From Gonapodya prolifera JEL478 (lineage: Eukaryota; Monoblepharomycota; Monoblepharidomycetes; Monoblepharidales; Gonapodyaceae), in NCBI GenBank assembly GCA_001574975.1, contig KQ965867.1, forward strand, positions 1 to 64,000: 64,000 bases of DNA, in the 5' to 3' direction. The notes under the pieces were generated by a model that was not told the DNA's origin, did no database searches, and saw only the letters and a list, made by a program, of their open reading frames with translations. Made by a program: the position numbers and the translations under genes. Positions 1 through 11,903 of the stretch are shown here, one piece after another (position 1 is the first letter of the stretch; each line of letters starts with the position of its first letter).

Positions 1-33
1 CCTCTCGGCTCCCTCTCGGCTCCCTCTCGGCTC
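1..33. repeat. Short tandem repeat, 11-bp unit
   Basis: Three near-perfect direct copies of the unit ccctctcggct open the window. They are followed by a looser CT-rich stretch to about base 90 (ctctctcactcgctcgtac repeated with changes). It looks like an ordinary microsatellite or minisatellite; the array may continue to the left of the window. Confidence 0.7.
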
Positions 34-90
34 TCTCACTCGCTCGTACTCGACTCTCTCTCTCGCTCGTACACGGCTCTCTTACACGCT

Positions 91-1824
91 GGTCGCGTGC
101 CTTCGGACTCACTCGGCAACCCCCACCCGCTCCCCCTGACAGATGGTTTTGGTGTTGGGGAAACCAGCTGGGACCGTGCAGAGATGATTCTATGGGACGG
201 AAAGAACGGAGTCACGGGAGTAATCCAGGGACAGGAGAGAGAACTGCAAGGAGAATAGCTGAGACGGAGAGTGATAAGAGCAACGTGCGGAGGGTGAACA
301 AAGGCGCAGAGGTTCGCCGTGAGGATAGTCTATTCTCTCAGCCACTACTGTGCAAAAATCGTTAATAAAAGTCCATAATCCTAAAAGTCATTACGAAACA
401 GCCCGAAACGGTCCACTTCCGTGCTGTCCAACTGTCTTCTTTGTTGTTGGGATGTTTGGAGAGATGGTTGCCCAACGGTAGTATCAGAGTCGAACTTGTT
501 AACTGTTAAGGGCTGAGACCGAGCCAAGGGGAAGGATCTTCTCAAGTGGAGGTGCATCGAGGGACTGGATGGGGGTGGACTCAAGCGGGTAAGGGCAGCC
601 TGTCACATTCAACAGAACAGGCGCAGGGGACATTGACACGGCGTTTAAATTTCTGTGTAAGCAAAGTTGGTCGCAGAACTTGGACTTTGTACCACAGAAG
701 TGAGGATATACAATTATGCAGTTACTGCTCCTGGGCACAGAGGAGTCCCCACAAACTAAAACTGACAAGCGACGAAGCACGAAAAAGGAAGGAGACAGGA
801 GTTTAGAAGACGTGCCACGGGAGGGGAAGGGGGGGGGGGGGTGGGGGCATTTGGTTCGGTTTACAGTGTCCATTTCATTGACGTGATGTTTGGGAATTCC
901 CACATCCCACACCGTCCACGTCTCGGATGCTTGCGCGCTCCAGCGCGTGCACATCCTACCAGAATATGAGGGGCACACTCTGTGCCTGCAACTACAAACC
1001 TTCCGGCACTGTGCTCGGACGGCAAATGAAGGGTAGAAGAACTGTGTGACAACCTAAAGTGGGGATGGTACAAGTAAAAGAAAGATGTCATCGTAGGGGC
1101 ATGAGGCAAGGGAAAACGTGATCGAAAGGAAAACCAAAGTACTGAGAATGCTCTATGCCAGAGGGCGGCAATGCATATTATTTGGTGATCAGTTAACTGC
1201 CCACGAGACATCCCTGCGAAGTGAAAGCGTCTTTCATCATTCATTTCACCTCATAGATTCAATAAATTATGCTAACCATCCCGTGAAGTCTGGCTTCACA
1301 TAACCGTCCCAATAAAGTCCAACTGTGATCCATGCTCGCTGGTCGCTCTGAATACCAAACAGGCTCATTGGTTTCGTCACAAACAAAGCTTTCATGCCTG
1401 GTCCTATGGACTGGTGCCAAAAAATGGCACTTTAAAAAGCCAAGTCTGCACTGAGGATTTGCAAGAACGCTATGACCTTTATGGAAACAATGGTGCAGAG
1501 AATATTGGAAGGTTTGTTTCTGTAGTGACGCAACTCCATAAAAACATGTTAGTTTAGTGTACCAAAGCACGCTCGCTCAACTTGCCTGCTCTCCCTACTT
1601 TCTGCTTCGGATTCTGGACTTGGAGTTACATACCATCCAAGTTCCAAGTGTCAAACACTCCACCCAGTCGAAAATTATCAACAAGAATGACCAAGAAATC
1701 AAAAACTAACCCCCAAAAAATTTTCCCCGCTGCGCGGGGCAGATCAAAAACTTCTAGTAGGGGTATGGTTACCGGGCCGATCGGCGCGGCACTCACCACA
1801 GCCGACCACCACACCACACACACC
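91..1824. other. No recognisable gene
   Basis: Short open frames exist on both strands, but none shows a known domain, a convincing splice pattern or biased composition. A G-run (about 828-848) is the only marked compositional feature. The last ~300 bases are probably the promoter and 5' leader of the NmrA-like gene that starts at 1825. Confidence 0.6.
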
Positions 1825-3439
1825 ATGCCATTCCGCAAAATCGCCATCGCGGGCGCGTCCGGATCCTCCAACGGGTTCTCCCTTGGCAACGTCATCGCGC
1901 ACCGGCTCCTCGAGGAGAAAGCCCGTGGGGGTTTTGACGACGTGCTGATTCTGGGGCGGAAGGAGTCTGTGAGTCCCAGGCGGGCTTTTGGGGTGGCGTG
2001 GCACCATCGATGGCGAGGCGCGCGTGCTCCCTTCGGTTTTGAATTCTGATCGTGGTTGGGAACGTCGTTAACGCGTTGATCAATTGAACAGGCCAAGTCC
2101 AAGTCGGCTGTAGCGAGGGAGTTCATTAAGGCCGGCGCGCGATACGTGAATGTGGATTACGCGGACGCAAAGGAAGTCGCTGACGTGTTGCGAGGTTCGT
2201 CTTGGGCCTGTCTTGTTCTTTCTGAACATCCATCAATACAATTTGACGTTGGAACCAAACCCCTTACCCGCGGCACAAACAGGATCCGACTGCGTCCTCT
2301 CATGCGTCGCCGTTCAGGACCCGCATGCCATCGCCGAGTCAGAACGCGTGCTTGTCGAGGGCGCCAAATTGGCGGGGACTGTGCGGAGGTTCTTTCCGTC
2401 AAAGTGAGTCGTGGGCATATATGTGGTGGTGGGAAGAAGAGACTGATGGCACGGTGGTTGGGTTAGGTATGGGCCAGACGATGAGGTGAGAGAATTATTT
2501 ATACAGGCGAAGAAGAAAGGAGTTGGTAGGGTACTGACGATAGGGTGGTAGAATCTGCCGCAGCTTTCGGATATTGGCAAGAGGAAGAAACGGATTGGCG
2601 AGTGAGGATCCCGTCTGGTGATTCTCGTGATGTTGGGTGCAAGGGACTAAATCTGTGGATGTGGTGGACTTTCAATGGCAGTCTTTTGGCCGAACTGGGC
2701 ATTTCGCAGACGAATGTCATCACGGGCATTTTTCTGGATGCTGTGTACACGGATTTCGTGAGTTTCCGTTCGGTTAGTCGACAGCGCACTTGCACATCTT
2801 TTTGAGTCGACGTCCGCTCGGGTCGGCGCGTGGTCGTCACCAACTAGATTATGAAATTCGTGGACGAGGGTAAAGATAAGGGCGCGCGCGGTGTCACTGT
2901 GGGTGACGGAAAGGCGCAGGTCATGGGGATCTCTATGGAAGATGTGGGTCTTTTAGTGTGATCCTTCTCTTGCTCGCCGGCACTTTCCAACACACGCACC
3001 TCACTCCTCGCGATTCAAACCATCACACCAGATCGCGAGCTACATTGTCGCCATGCTCACGGACCCCGACGAGTCCAAGGCACACAACAAGACGATACGG
3101 ATTGTCGGAGCGGCGTGGAAAGCGGGGGAGTGGCCAGAGGTGTTTCGAAAGGCGACTGGACGGGACGTTAAGGTGACCAATTACGTGCAGAGAGATGCAG
3201 TCAAGGTTCGTTCGAATGTTCTGGGTCTTCATTGGTATTCGTCTGCACCACCACGATTGATTATCTCATTGTGTGCGACGTTCGTCACCTAGGCGGGTGC
3301 TGTGTACCCCGTCCTGCTCCAGCGAGGAGACTTTTACATCAAGCCCGAGCTGTGGGATAATGCGAAGTGGCCCCAGGTGAAACCTTCCAATCTGGAAGAG
3401 TACACGAGGAAGCGGTTCTCGGCGCAGGCGTCTGCGTGA
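1825..3439 (+). CDS. NmrA-like / isoflavone-reductase-type NAD(P)-binding protein
   Basis: Predicted atypical short-chain dehydrogenase of the NmrA / isoflavone reductase group, a cytosolic NAD(P)-binding enzyme or redox sensor. The N-terminus MPFRKIAIAGASGSSNG carries a Rossmann glycine-rich loop. Further on come VRRFFPSKYGPDDE, like the family's 'RFIPSEFG' segment, then FLDAVYTDF, a long helical region and a C-terminal AGAVYPVLLQRGDFY. The gene is broken by about seven short GT-AG introns; joining across them (for example PSK|YGPDDE|NLPQLS) restores one continuous family-like protein of roughly 300 residues. The start follows a clean CACC-ATG context. Substrate cannot be told from sequence. 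The next gene, ATG5, starts 160 bases downstream on the same strand; the two look functionally unrelated. Confidence 0.85.
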
Positions 3440-3598
3440 GTGTGACGTCGGTAGCACTTCTCAGTGCCAACCTTTGCTAAAAATTATTGTGTTTCGATAG
3501 GAAACTATAATGCCTTGAATAATACGAAATGTAGTAATGATAAAGGTAGCAACATTCCTGTCACTCCACCCCCACTGCCTCACCACGTAACACCGCCG

Positions 3599-5236
3599 AT
3601 GGCCGATAGCGACATCGTGCGCCGCGTGTGGAGCGGAGTTCTTCCACTTGAAATCATGATCGACCTGCCGCGCTCGGTCCAGTCGCAACAGAGTTCAGGA
3701 CGAGTCGACTCCCCGTCTGAGCTGAATTACAGCACAACGACATATGTGAGACGGAATTCATATTGTCTATACTTTTACCCGATTTGTTTCTCACCCTCGA
3801 TCCGTCTCACTATGGAAACCGCTCCACGCACCGCAGCTGTTCGCTCCCCGCGTGTCGTACCTTCCCCTCCTCATCCCCACGCTCCGCACGCGAATGAAGC
3901 AACTCGGCGATCTACACGCGCGCGATCTGGCGGAGAGCTTGGACCCCTCTACGGTGTGGTTCGAAGCGGATGGCGGGGGTCCGCTCAAATGGTACGTGCC
4001 CTACGCCGCCCACATCAACGCTGTGACCGCTTTCGTGACACATCTCACTGTGAATGTAATGCGCCGGTCGGTAACAGGCACTACCCCATCGGCCTCCTCC
4101 ACGACATCCACACTCTGCACACCTCCACCTCCTCTTCAACATCCCCTCTCTCCCCGCCACACCTCCCCTGGCGTCTCCGCATGAAGCTCGAGCGATACCC
4201 CGTCGACAAAATCGTCTCGTTGCGGTCTCCGCTTTTGAATCCCGTCCCAGCGACCCCGTCGGCCGACGATGGGACACCACCAAAGATGGAGCTGTTTGAA
4301 GAGAAGATGAAGAAGGTAACGGCGGTCGTGCAGGACGCGCACGTCAATTTGTTGAAGGAGGTGAGGGGGTATTCTCCTCGTCAAACCGTAGACTGCCGTC
4401 GACAGTGTCCATCTTGCCTCGTTTTGTGTCCCCATTTGCAGTCGGACTTTCTCCGAAACGGGTCCACAAAGAAGACCATGACGCTTTCCCGTGCCGAGCT
4501 CGGACAACTATGGACGGGCCTGGAAACCCGTGAGCGTCTCCTTGCTTCTCCTTTGGTCCTCGAGTAAGAGCTAACCTTTCCCCCCCAAATGCCTCCCACC
4601 ACCAGACGACTTCGACCTCTTCTGGTCCATCTTCACCCGCCTCCTCACCCCATCCTCACTCTCCTCGCACTCCCTCACATCCCTCTCCCTCACCACCACC
4701 CCAGCTCCATCATCATCAGCCCTTATCCCAACCACCACCACCACCACCGACCAACCGGCGCCTTCACCCAACGACCTGTCATCGCCACCCGACCCACCAC
4801 TTTCACCCACTGCAGCCCAGGATGCCCCTCCGCGAAGTGCTCCCCTGTCCCCGCGATGGGTCCCCATGCGCGCGTACAGGGAGGGAAAGCCCGTCGCGCA
4901 GGATTTGGTGCCGCCGTATTCGACGGTGGGGGAGGTGTCGGAAGGTAGGGCACCACCTGTCATCCCTTCACACTCTCTAGTCAATCATAGCCCGTTTCGG
5001 CCCACCCGCTCGCACCAGAAACAACACTCCTTAAAGCCCTCTCGATCCTCGTCCCCGACTCTTCCTTCCCCCCTACTTCCTCCCCCTCTCCCTCCCCCAC
5101 CCCCACTCCCACACCGACACCCATCCGAGTCCTGATCCACGGCTCAGACATACCGCTCGAAACCCCCGTGGTGTGGTTAGGCATGAACATGACGTACGCG
5201 GACGGGTTCGTGCATGTGGTTGTGAGGGGAGCGTGA
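3599..5236 (+). CDS. ATG5: Autophagy protein Atg5
   Basis: Core autophagy factor. Atg12 is conjugated to a lysine of Atg5, and the conjugate with Atg16 acts as the E3-like complex that lipidates Atg8 at the phagophore. Splicing five short introns gives about 409 residues. Seen in order: VRRVWSGVLPLEIMI at the N-terminus, VSYLPLLIPTLRTRM, then PLKWHYPIGLLHDI (nearly invariant in the family; an intron splits the Trp codon), LPWRLRMKLERYP, the acceptor-lysine segment LLKESDFLRNG (Lys about 194, matching the KEAD lysine of animal Atg5), LWTGLETHDFDLFWSI, RWVPMRAYREGKPVAQD and the C-terminal VLIHGSDIPLETPVVW. Odd points are a Ser/Thr/Pro-rich insert (about residues 239-305) and a second Pro/Thr run near 355-373, both longer than usual. 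No break is seen, so it is probably functional. Confidence 0.95.
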
Positions 5237-5348
5237 TGTGTAGAGAATAGAACGTGGCATACACGGAGAATGGGTTTGTAAGAGTCTAAAGGTAATTAAA
5301 TAAGAGTCTAAAGTACAACTTCTAAGGGTCCCCATTCTAAATCCCACC

Positions 5349-7206
5349 ATGGAGAACCAATCCAGCCCGCCCTCGCTCCCCACACCACCACCCACGTCCA
5401 CATCCACATTCCCGCCCCTGCCACCTCCACGCCCCCCGACTCCACCACCTCCCTCCTCATGCGCCCCTGGACCTCTCCGTCGGCCTCGACACGATCGTCA
5501 AGGCCCAATCGGCGGACAAGAAAGCGTCAGCGTCAGCGTCTATCCCGCCCCCTCTCGCGGAAATTGCCGCGACGATGGCGACCCAGATTGCGGCCATGTG
5601 GGCCCAGACCACGCCGAGTTTCATAGCGGGGATGAAAAGGGAGCGGGAAAAAGACTTGACCAGGGGGACGGCGGGGAGAGGCGGGCCGAATGCAGCGATA
5701 GGAGGGACAGAGGAGGCCGAGGTGGCGGTGAAGAAGAGGCGTGGGGCCAAAGATGGCGGGCAGGTCGATGCGGAGGCCGGAGTGAAGAAGCGGCGCGGGT
5801 CCAAGGATGCCGGGGAGGGGCAATGGCAGAAAGAGGGTGAGGTGGACGATGAGAGCGAGCATGTCGCGGGGAGCACAACGGGAGGGGAGAAACGACGAAG
5901 GTGGGTTGGTCGGGCACTGAAGGCGACCCGCTTTTGGTGGAGGTTTCGCCTTACCGCGTCTTGCCCATGGACCTACGCTAGCGCACGACCGCGCGCTCGA
6001 AACACGCCGGCACACCCCGCGGGGGAGGACGGGGATGGACAGCCCGCGACGTGTCATTGGGATAAGTGCTCCGAGACGTTTCCCGACGTGCGGAGTCTGG
6101 GGATTCATGTTGAGAACGGTGTTTCTGTGATTTTCGAAGGGGGGAGTGCTGTCGGACTAGTACTGACTCCTGACCACCGTCTCAAAATGCGACCCGTGGG
6201 GACCAAACAGCCCACTGTGACAAGGACGCAGAATTCAACTTTGCATGTTTGTGGGAAAGGTGTACGGAGAAAGGTGTGTGTGCTGGTGGCCCGGGAGGGT
6301 ACTTCTTGTTCCGACACTTTACCCAACCTTGATATTTTCTAATGTGGCAGGCGTGGACAGACGCGGTCGTGCTTCGCTCATTAATCATACACGGGCACAT
6401 ACTGGTGAGCTTCCCCTCCTCTCTTGAAAACTGAACCGGCCCACGTACGAACTCCTCGCTATGTCAGGCGACAGACCCTTCGCATGCCCCCACTGCACGT
6501 CGCGATACCTCCAAAGCTCGGCCGTCTCCAAACACATCCAGCGCGAACATCGGGATCCCGATCAGCACCCACGCTCTCGCCTAAACCGGGCCCGGCCACC
6601 CCAGTACACCCGCGGCACCACGTCTGATTGCGCCACCGGTGGCCAAGACGCCGACATGGCATGGAAAGAACGTGGCCTCTGTGGCCTCGCGGCTCGCGGA
6701 GATCGAGGCCGGTCGGGTGAAAGATCAGCATTCTGATGACGGGATGGAGGCGGTTTCAACGCACGTCAGACCCCCGACGGTATCTCTGAGTGACCAGACC
6801 CAGACGTCGATGAAGATGCTGGATCCGACGCACATTCCATGGTTTCAAGAGCCTTCCCGATCACCTGCCCCTGCTCCGGCCGCTGGGGGACAACTTCAAC
6901 AAAACAGCTCCTCTTACAATTTGGACCAATTCCCCCTCTCGATCAACCTTCTTGGCTCTTCGTGGCCCGAAATTCTTACCGTGCTCAAAGAGCGGTACAA
7001 GCAGGCCAAGCGCGAGCGAGACGTGTTAGAGGACGAGGAGGAGTACTTGATGATTACGATTTTGAGGCTCAGGACGGAGAGGGTGGTTCTTGCTGGTGAG
7101 TGGTGGTGTTATGGGAAATGGGTGTGGAAGAGGGAGCTGATTTCCTCGGGGTGGAAATCCATTTACAGATAATATCTTACTTTTGGAGGAAGAAGGGGGG
7201 ATGTGA
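5349..7206 (+). CDS. C2H2 zinc-finger protein with C-terminal coiled coil
   Basis: Likely nuclear DNA-binding regulator. After a Pro-rich N-terminus and a charged Lys/Arg-rich region (KKRRGAKDGG, repeated as KKRRGSKDAG) the spliced frame reads two C2H2 units split by introns. These are ATCHWDKCSETFPDVRSLGIH, then CLWERCTEK joined to LINHTRAHTGDRPFACPHC and SSAVSKHIQREH with the typical TGxRPFxC linker. A Ser/Pro-rich stretch is followed by a helix, LKERYKQAKRERDVLEDEE, ending with ADNILLLEEEGGM after the last intron. Introns are mostly short GT-AG. Two places cannot be joined by any obvious intron: 5349-5480 (Pro-rich start) and about 6550-6640 (just after the last finger). Each needs a one-base shift, so the start and the middle are uncertain and small sequence errors are possible. 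Confidence 0.7.
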
Positions 7207-7353
7207 TGTGGGCGAACAAATTTTGTACAGATAATATGATCTTGCTTTTGGAAGAGCCAAGGGCAAGGGCGATACGATTTCAAACTTCAGCTCCCCAACA
7301 TACAAAGGACAACGACGGTTCATGTCGGTAAATAATGCGTGCACATAGCATTT

Positions 7354-7725
7354 TCAAATTCGAAGCAGTGCGTTGAAGTACAAGTCACCGGTTGCAACCG
7401 TTCTAACTGTTCCACGACGCCGTTCGTGTTGAACCCAAACTTGCTCGCCACTGAGATCAGGTGCATATAAAAATGATTTCCTAATATGAGGCAGTGCGTA
7501 ACAAGTGCAAGTAACTGTTTGAAACCGGTTATACAACCGTTCCCATACGCCCGTTCGCACTCTAACTAAAAAGTAAAATTGCACGCCACTGAGATCACGG
7601 ACGACCCATCGAACACAGAGAGAAGACGGTGATATTCTTACACGAAGTGTTATGGTGCCGAGTTCTCCATCGATCTCCTTTCCCGTCAGATCAAAGGTGT
7701 GACTCAGCTGTTTCAACAGCTCCAC
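7354..7725 (-). other. Open frame spanning a 126-bp tandem duplication, function unknown
   Basis: A 123-codon open frame with no recognisable family. Its DNA contains two tandem, diverged copies of a ~126-bp unit (about 7356-7481 and 7482-7607; compare gcagtgcgtt with gcagtgcgta, and cgccactgagatca in both). As a result the peptide repeats a block that begins DLSG and ends in a hydrophobic YALPHI / FNALLRI segment. Both copies stay open, which is suggestive but not proof of coding. It sits in an otherwise empty stretch downstream of a zinc-finger gene, on the opposite strand. Confidence 0.35.
7356..7607. repeat. Two-copy tandem duplication, ~126 bp unit
   Basis: Unit 1 starts near gcagtgcgttgaagtacaag and unit 2 near gcagtgcgtaacaagtgcaag. 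Matching blocks follow in the same order: an aaccg-rich segment, ccgttcg, and gccactgagatca. The copies have diverged clearly, so the duplication is not recent. Confidence 0.65.
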
Positions 7726-9059
7726 ATCACTTCACAATGAACCAGCTCAGCGCACAATGACGAGATTTCATTAACACCCATCACCCGAAGTCAAACAATG
7801 AAACATAAAATTAACAATAAGCGAAATGTTTGTCACATGCCCTTCTGGTCAACAAACCGCCGTCATTAGCTACTTTAGAAACAACAGAGTCTAGCTGCTG
7901 AGGGAGCAGAGTACCACCAATATCTAATTTCCAAGAAAAAGGCAGAGTGGAAGTTTAGCTTCCCATGAAGAAAAAGGCAGAACGGAGGCAAACAGATCGC
8001 ACGTGACCTCATGTGCCCTTTCTGCGCCTCGATAACAGACAGGGTTCACGGGTTTCGTAAATTGAGGGCAGAGGGAGTCCTGATGTGACATCGCGCCATC
8101 GCCATTTATCCGGGGTTCTGCCATTTGAGATTGCGGCGGTGTCTGGAGCATTGTGGTACCCAGATGTGTGGTCACTGTGACAGTCCGACTACAGTGACGC
8201 AGGTAGAAGGTAGCGCAATTATGAAACCGGGTTTGAATATTGGACATTGTTGCAATAGTCGTCAGAATGTTCTTTGCAAGCAGAGCGGGTTGGAGGGGAG
8301 CGAGAATCCAGACAGACGGCGCAAAACCTGTTTCGATGAGCAAACCTTCGTTTACCTCATTTTCACCCGACGCCAGGTGATGTTTTGTCTGGTGGAAACA
8401 AAAATTTCAACCGGAAGGCAGGGCGCCCTCAAGGGATAAGCGGGAGGGAGAGAGGAGGGGCAAGTCGAGGTAGAGGAACTGTACTAAACGATATCACGAC
8501 ATTCGGGACACCAAAAAGATGTGATGTTGACCTCCGCAGAGGTTCCGGGAGGTCCGAGATTGTTCCTGCCAATGTTCGCAGTTTTTTCTTTGAAATTAGG
8601 AGAGAAAAGAATTAGGTCGCAACCCCCTCCGCCGCCACCGTAGTAAGGCAAGCACACGAGGACAAAAAAGCTCACATAGATGGATATATTACAGCTTTAC
8701 TGACAGCCCAACTGCTAAATGAATCCACGAGCTTTGATTTAGCATTTTTTCGCGGGTAAACCGCTCTTTTTGCCTCGAACCGAGGGAATACAGCCGAGCA
8801 ATCCTCAAGCAAAGCTACACTCCTCCTATCCACTGCTGCTCGCCGACGTTGGGTGGGTTTTGAGACGAGCAAAAAGCAGACAGAGTTCTGTCAAACCTGA
8901 TTGTGATGACAGAACCTTGGCGCGCTTTAGGACGTTCAGGTGCTTTGTGTCCCGGAAGAATTGGTGCCCCTCCAATAAGCCTGCGACGTTTTGCTCCTGA
9001 CGGTCAAAAGATTGATGTGCGCACCAGGACTGACGCCGGACGCCCGCGCCGCAGACGCC
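7726..9059. other. No gene recognised
   Basis: Only shadow frames are visible. The right part (about 8,700-9,059) is presumably the promoter and 5' leader of the zinc-finger gene starting at 9060. That frame stays open up to an ATG at 8991, so the true start could lie slightly upstream. Confidence 0.5.
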
Positions 9060-10404
9060 ATGCACCACGCCCTCCCTCATGCGCTGGGCACCTCTGCCGC
9101 CCGCACAGGCAGCAGCCCTTCCCTACCTGAGAGCAACAGTACCATCAATGATACGAGGTGGGTAGACCAGACGTCCTTTCCACCTGCGATGAACTGGGAA
9201 CCCAATGGCGCCGCATTTGACCCTTCGGGCTTCAGGCTGCCCGACCACGGTTTACCCTCGCTGGCATCCATTCTCAACTCCAGCGACGCTTTCTCCGCTG
9301 ACGGTGCCGGCAGGATCTCGCTCCCTCACCCAATCGACCAGATGCACCTGCAGAAACTCCACAACAGCCCGGGAATGCTCTTTGCTCCGGGTGCCGCACC
9401 CAAACACGACGTAATCTCTCTCCCATCGATGGGCCACCAATCTCATATGGCCGCGTCAGGCTACCATCAGCGACATTCATCTTTTTCTGCACCCTGGAGC
9501 CGTACCAGCGATGTGACCACTGCGCCGATGTCTCGAACCATGAGCGACCACTCCTCCGAATTCGACGTGGCTTCGTTCGCGAGCAGCTCGTCTGGGAGTC
9601 CCAAGTCCATCACCGGCCACCCTTTCAGTCCTCAGAACACTCAGCTGCCAATGCCGCCAGTTGGGGCCTCTTCGCTCGATGGTTATTACGGCAGCCACGT
9701 CAATTCGTCAATGCCGAATCCTGTCTGGACAACGGCGTATCCTCCTGTTCCTTCTCCAGATCAGTGGCGCTTTCCAGACGCGCAGTACGGTAGACCTCCA
9801 ATGACCGGCCCGTACGGAAACCACATTCCACAGCCTCGTCACCACATGGGATACCGACAGCCAGCCCCAGACTTCCCCGGATACCCTGAAGGAGCCGACC
9901 CTTCTGCATATCGGTACTCGTGGCCCGGACACTCATCGTCTCATATCCCACCATCCGGAAATGTTGTACCGCCATCTGAGGCTGCGTTGTCTCCGTTCAC
10001 CAGTTCCGGCAAGTCGAGCCCCACTGGCCCTCGCCAGCGAAGCCGCGAGCTCCGCTTCGAATGCGACTTTCCTGGCTGCAAGCGCAAGTTCCCATTCGCT
10101 GGTGAGTTACATTTGATGCACATTCGAAGCATTACACGTATTCACTCAAGCGTCTTTTTCTTCCAGCACACCTTGAACGCCACAGGCGACATCATACCGG
10201 TGAAAAGCCCTTCCAGTGCGGAATCTGCGGTGCATGCTTCTCGAGGTTCATATTCCCTCCAATTTCGCTGGCCACGTAACACTTCCTCACCTCCCAACTG
10301 TCTTTCCTCGACACCACAGAAAAGACAACGCCCGCCTTCACGTAAAGATCCACACCCGCAATATGCCATGGACAGACACGCATGTTCACATCATCGAGCA
10401 ATAA
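9060..10404 (+). CDS. C2H2 zinc-finger transcription factor
   Basis: Probable nuclear transcription factor of about 400 residues. A long N-terminal part rich in Ser, Pro, Gly, His and Tyr looks like a disordered activation region. The C-terminus carries two tandem C2H2 fingers: [18 protein letters not shown] joined across an intron to [16 protein letters not shown], then [11 protein letters not shown] joined across a second intron to [14 protein letters not shown]. The linker HTGEKPFQC is the classical one. The protein ends 14 residues after the last zinc ligand. Two short introns interrupt the fingers (10102-10166 and one ending just before aaaagacaacgcc). In-frame ATGs exist at 8991 and 9060; 9060 was chosen because it opens the composition typical of the rest, but 8991 cannot be excluded. 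Confidence 0.85.
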
Positions 10405-10841
10405 GCCACTGCCACTGCCACGTCTGCCGGCGCCACGTCGGCGAAATTCGAATTCACCACGCCTTCATACTGACGTTTATACCATCCAATCATGATGCAT
10501 TCATTTGTTGATGTTGGACGATTTGTAATTAGTAGCATGTGAATATGACGAACGGTTGTTTCATTTTGATTGAGTTTCGCGCTTTCAAATGTAACAACTC
10601 TTTAGCCCCAATTCCCGAATTTTGATGAACGCTCCCGCCATCTCCAACTCCGACCGCACTAAAAATGCTCATTGACTCGCGAGAGACGTATGCCCCACAC
10701 GAATGTCGGCGGATGAGTGGGATTACGAAGTAGGTTGATTCGATCAACCTGATCTTGTTCTTGCTCTTGCTCGTTGTCTGGCCCCATCGGATGGCGAAGA
10801 GGATGATCGAATCCGAGGAGATGACTTGACACGTAGACAAT
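10405..10841. other. Intergenic, nothing recognised
   Basis: This is the 3' flank of the zinc-finger gene and the upstream region of the disordered-protein gene. A minus-strand open frame (10529-10903) has no family features and is treated as a shadow. Confidence 0.55.
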
Positions 10842-11903
10842 ATGGACGATGGAGCGTCCTTCTTGCCCCAATCGTCGCGATGTCGTATCAACATCGTTGA
10901 CATCCGTCACCCTTTTTTCAGGCCCAGGTCCCACGATGCCCCTTCGCCAGATTCTTTCGAGTCCGATAGCGTTCAAGAACCAAAGACACCGTCCTCGTCT
11001 CTCGCGTGGCCCCTCTCCGAGGTCATCGAAGAGACGCAGTACGAGCCTTCAGATGACGATGTTTCTGTCTCGGATCAGGCGTCACCGTCACAGAGTGACG
11101 CCGGGTACGACATTTTTAGTAGGGTTTTTGGTGCAACGAGGTCAAGCGGCCCCTATGTTCAACTATCGGACCAAGAGGCGCCGGAATCTCCAACAAGAGG
11201 AGCAGTTGTGGACCTCACAACATCACCACCACCTTCTCCACGCGTCGCAAGAACCGACAGTGAAGAGTATGATTCTTGGAAAGAGTGGGAAATTTTCATC
11301 CGGGATCGTCAGACTTGGGAGTCAAGGAATCCTCAGTATCGAGCTAGGGCTGTACCACAGGAGACGTCCAATACGTCGACGCGTCCTACTCCCTCGCGCC
11401 CTACTACGGAGAATATTTTGCCCTCTGAGGAAGTACCACGCCGACCGGGACCTATCCCTTTTACACGAAAGAGAGCCAGGGGTCGTAAGCAGTACGAGGT
11501 GGTAGTGGACATTCCACCTCGACCTGCAAACGCTCCACGTTACGGACGCGCCTTTCCCGAAAAGGTTAAATTTTACATTACGTTTTTGAGCCGACTCCAT
11601 CACAATAACGTCCGCTTTGCCAGCCACACGATTCAGCCACCTTTATCTTTCACGTCCTCGCATCATACAACCAAGCTTTTCCCCATCTCCCACCTTTCCA
11701 AATTCACCCCGAACGAACCACAACTCCAACCCCTTTCCGACCGTATATCTCACGCGAAATGTTGTCCCGAGCCGGCGTTCAAGCGACTCACAAATCCACA
11801 ACGCAGTTCAAACCGTACGCAGCATACCACATTCCTTTTTCGGGTCAGGAGGCGGTCCAGACGGACGCATACCCTGAACTTCCTCTACGAAATCGATCGC
11901 TAG
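10842..11903 (+). CDS. Hypothetical disordered protein
   Basis: Not recognised. The frame starts at ATG 10842 and encodes an acidic, Ser/Pro-rich, probably disordered protein. It contains EETQYEPSDDDVSVSD, a VVDLTTSPPPSP segment that resembles a SUMO-interacting motif, a charged aromatic stretch SWKEWEIFIRDRQTW, and a basic TRKRARGRKQ tract that could be a nuclear signal. Composition looks like coding sequence up to about 11570. The remainder to the stop at 11903 overlaps the start of the next gene in another frame and reads like promoter DNA, so the real end is probably earlier, through an intron not identified here. Confidence 0.45.
   Translation: MDDGASFLPQSSRCRINIVDIRHPFFRPRSHDAPSPDSFESDSVQEPKTPSSSLAWPLSEVIEETQYEPSDDDVSVSDQASPSQSDAGYDIFSRVFGATRSSGPYVQLSDQEAPESPTRGAVVDLTTSPPPSPRVARTDSEEYDSWKEWEIFIRDRQTWESRNPQYRARAVPQETSNTSTRPTPSRPTTENILPSEEVPRRPGPIPFTRKRARGRKQYEVVVDIPPRPANAPRYGRAFPEKVKFYITFLSRLHHNNVRFASHTIQPPLSFTSSHHTTKLFPISHLSKFTPNEPQLQPLSDRISHAKCCPEPAFKRLTNPQRSSNRTQHTTFLFRVRRRSRRTHTLNFLYEIDR

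Noticed and set aside
1582-2049. 155-codon frame overlapping the start of the NmrA-like gene
   Set aside because: It only reads through the real first exon and into its intron; the family N-terminus begins at 1825.
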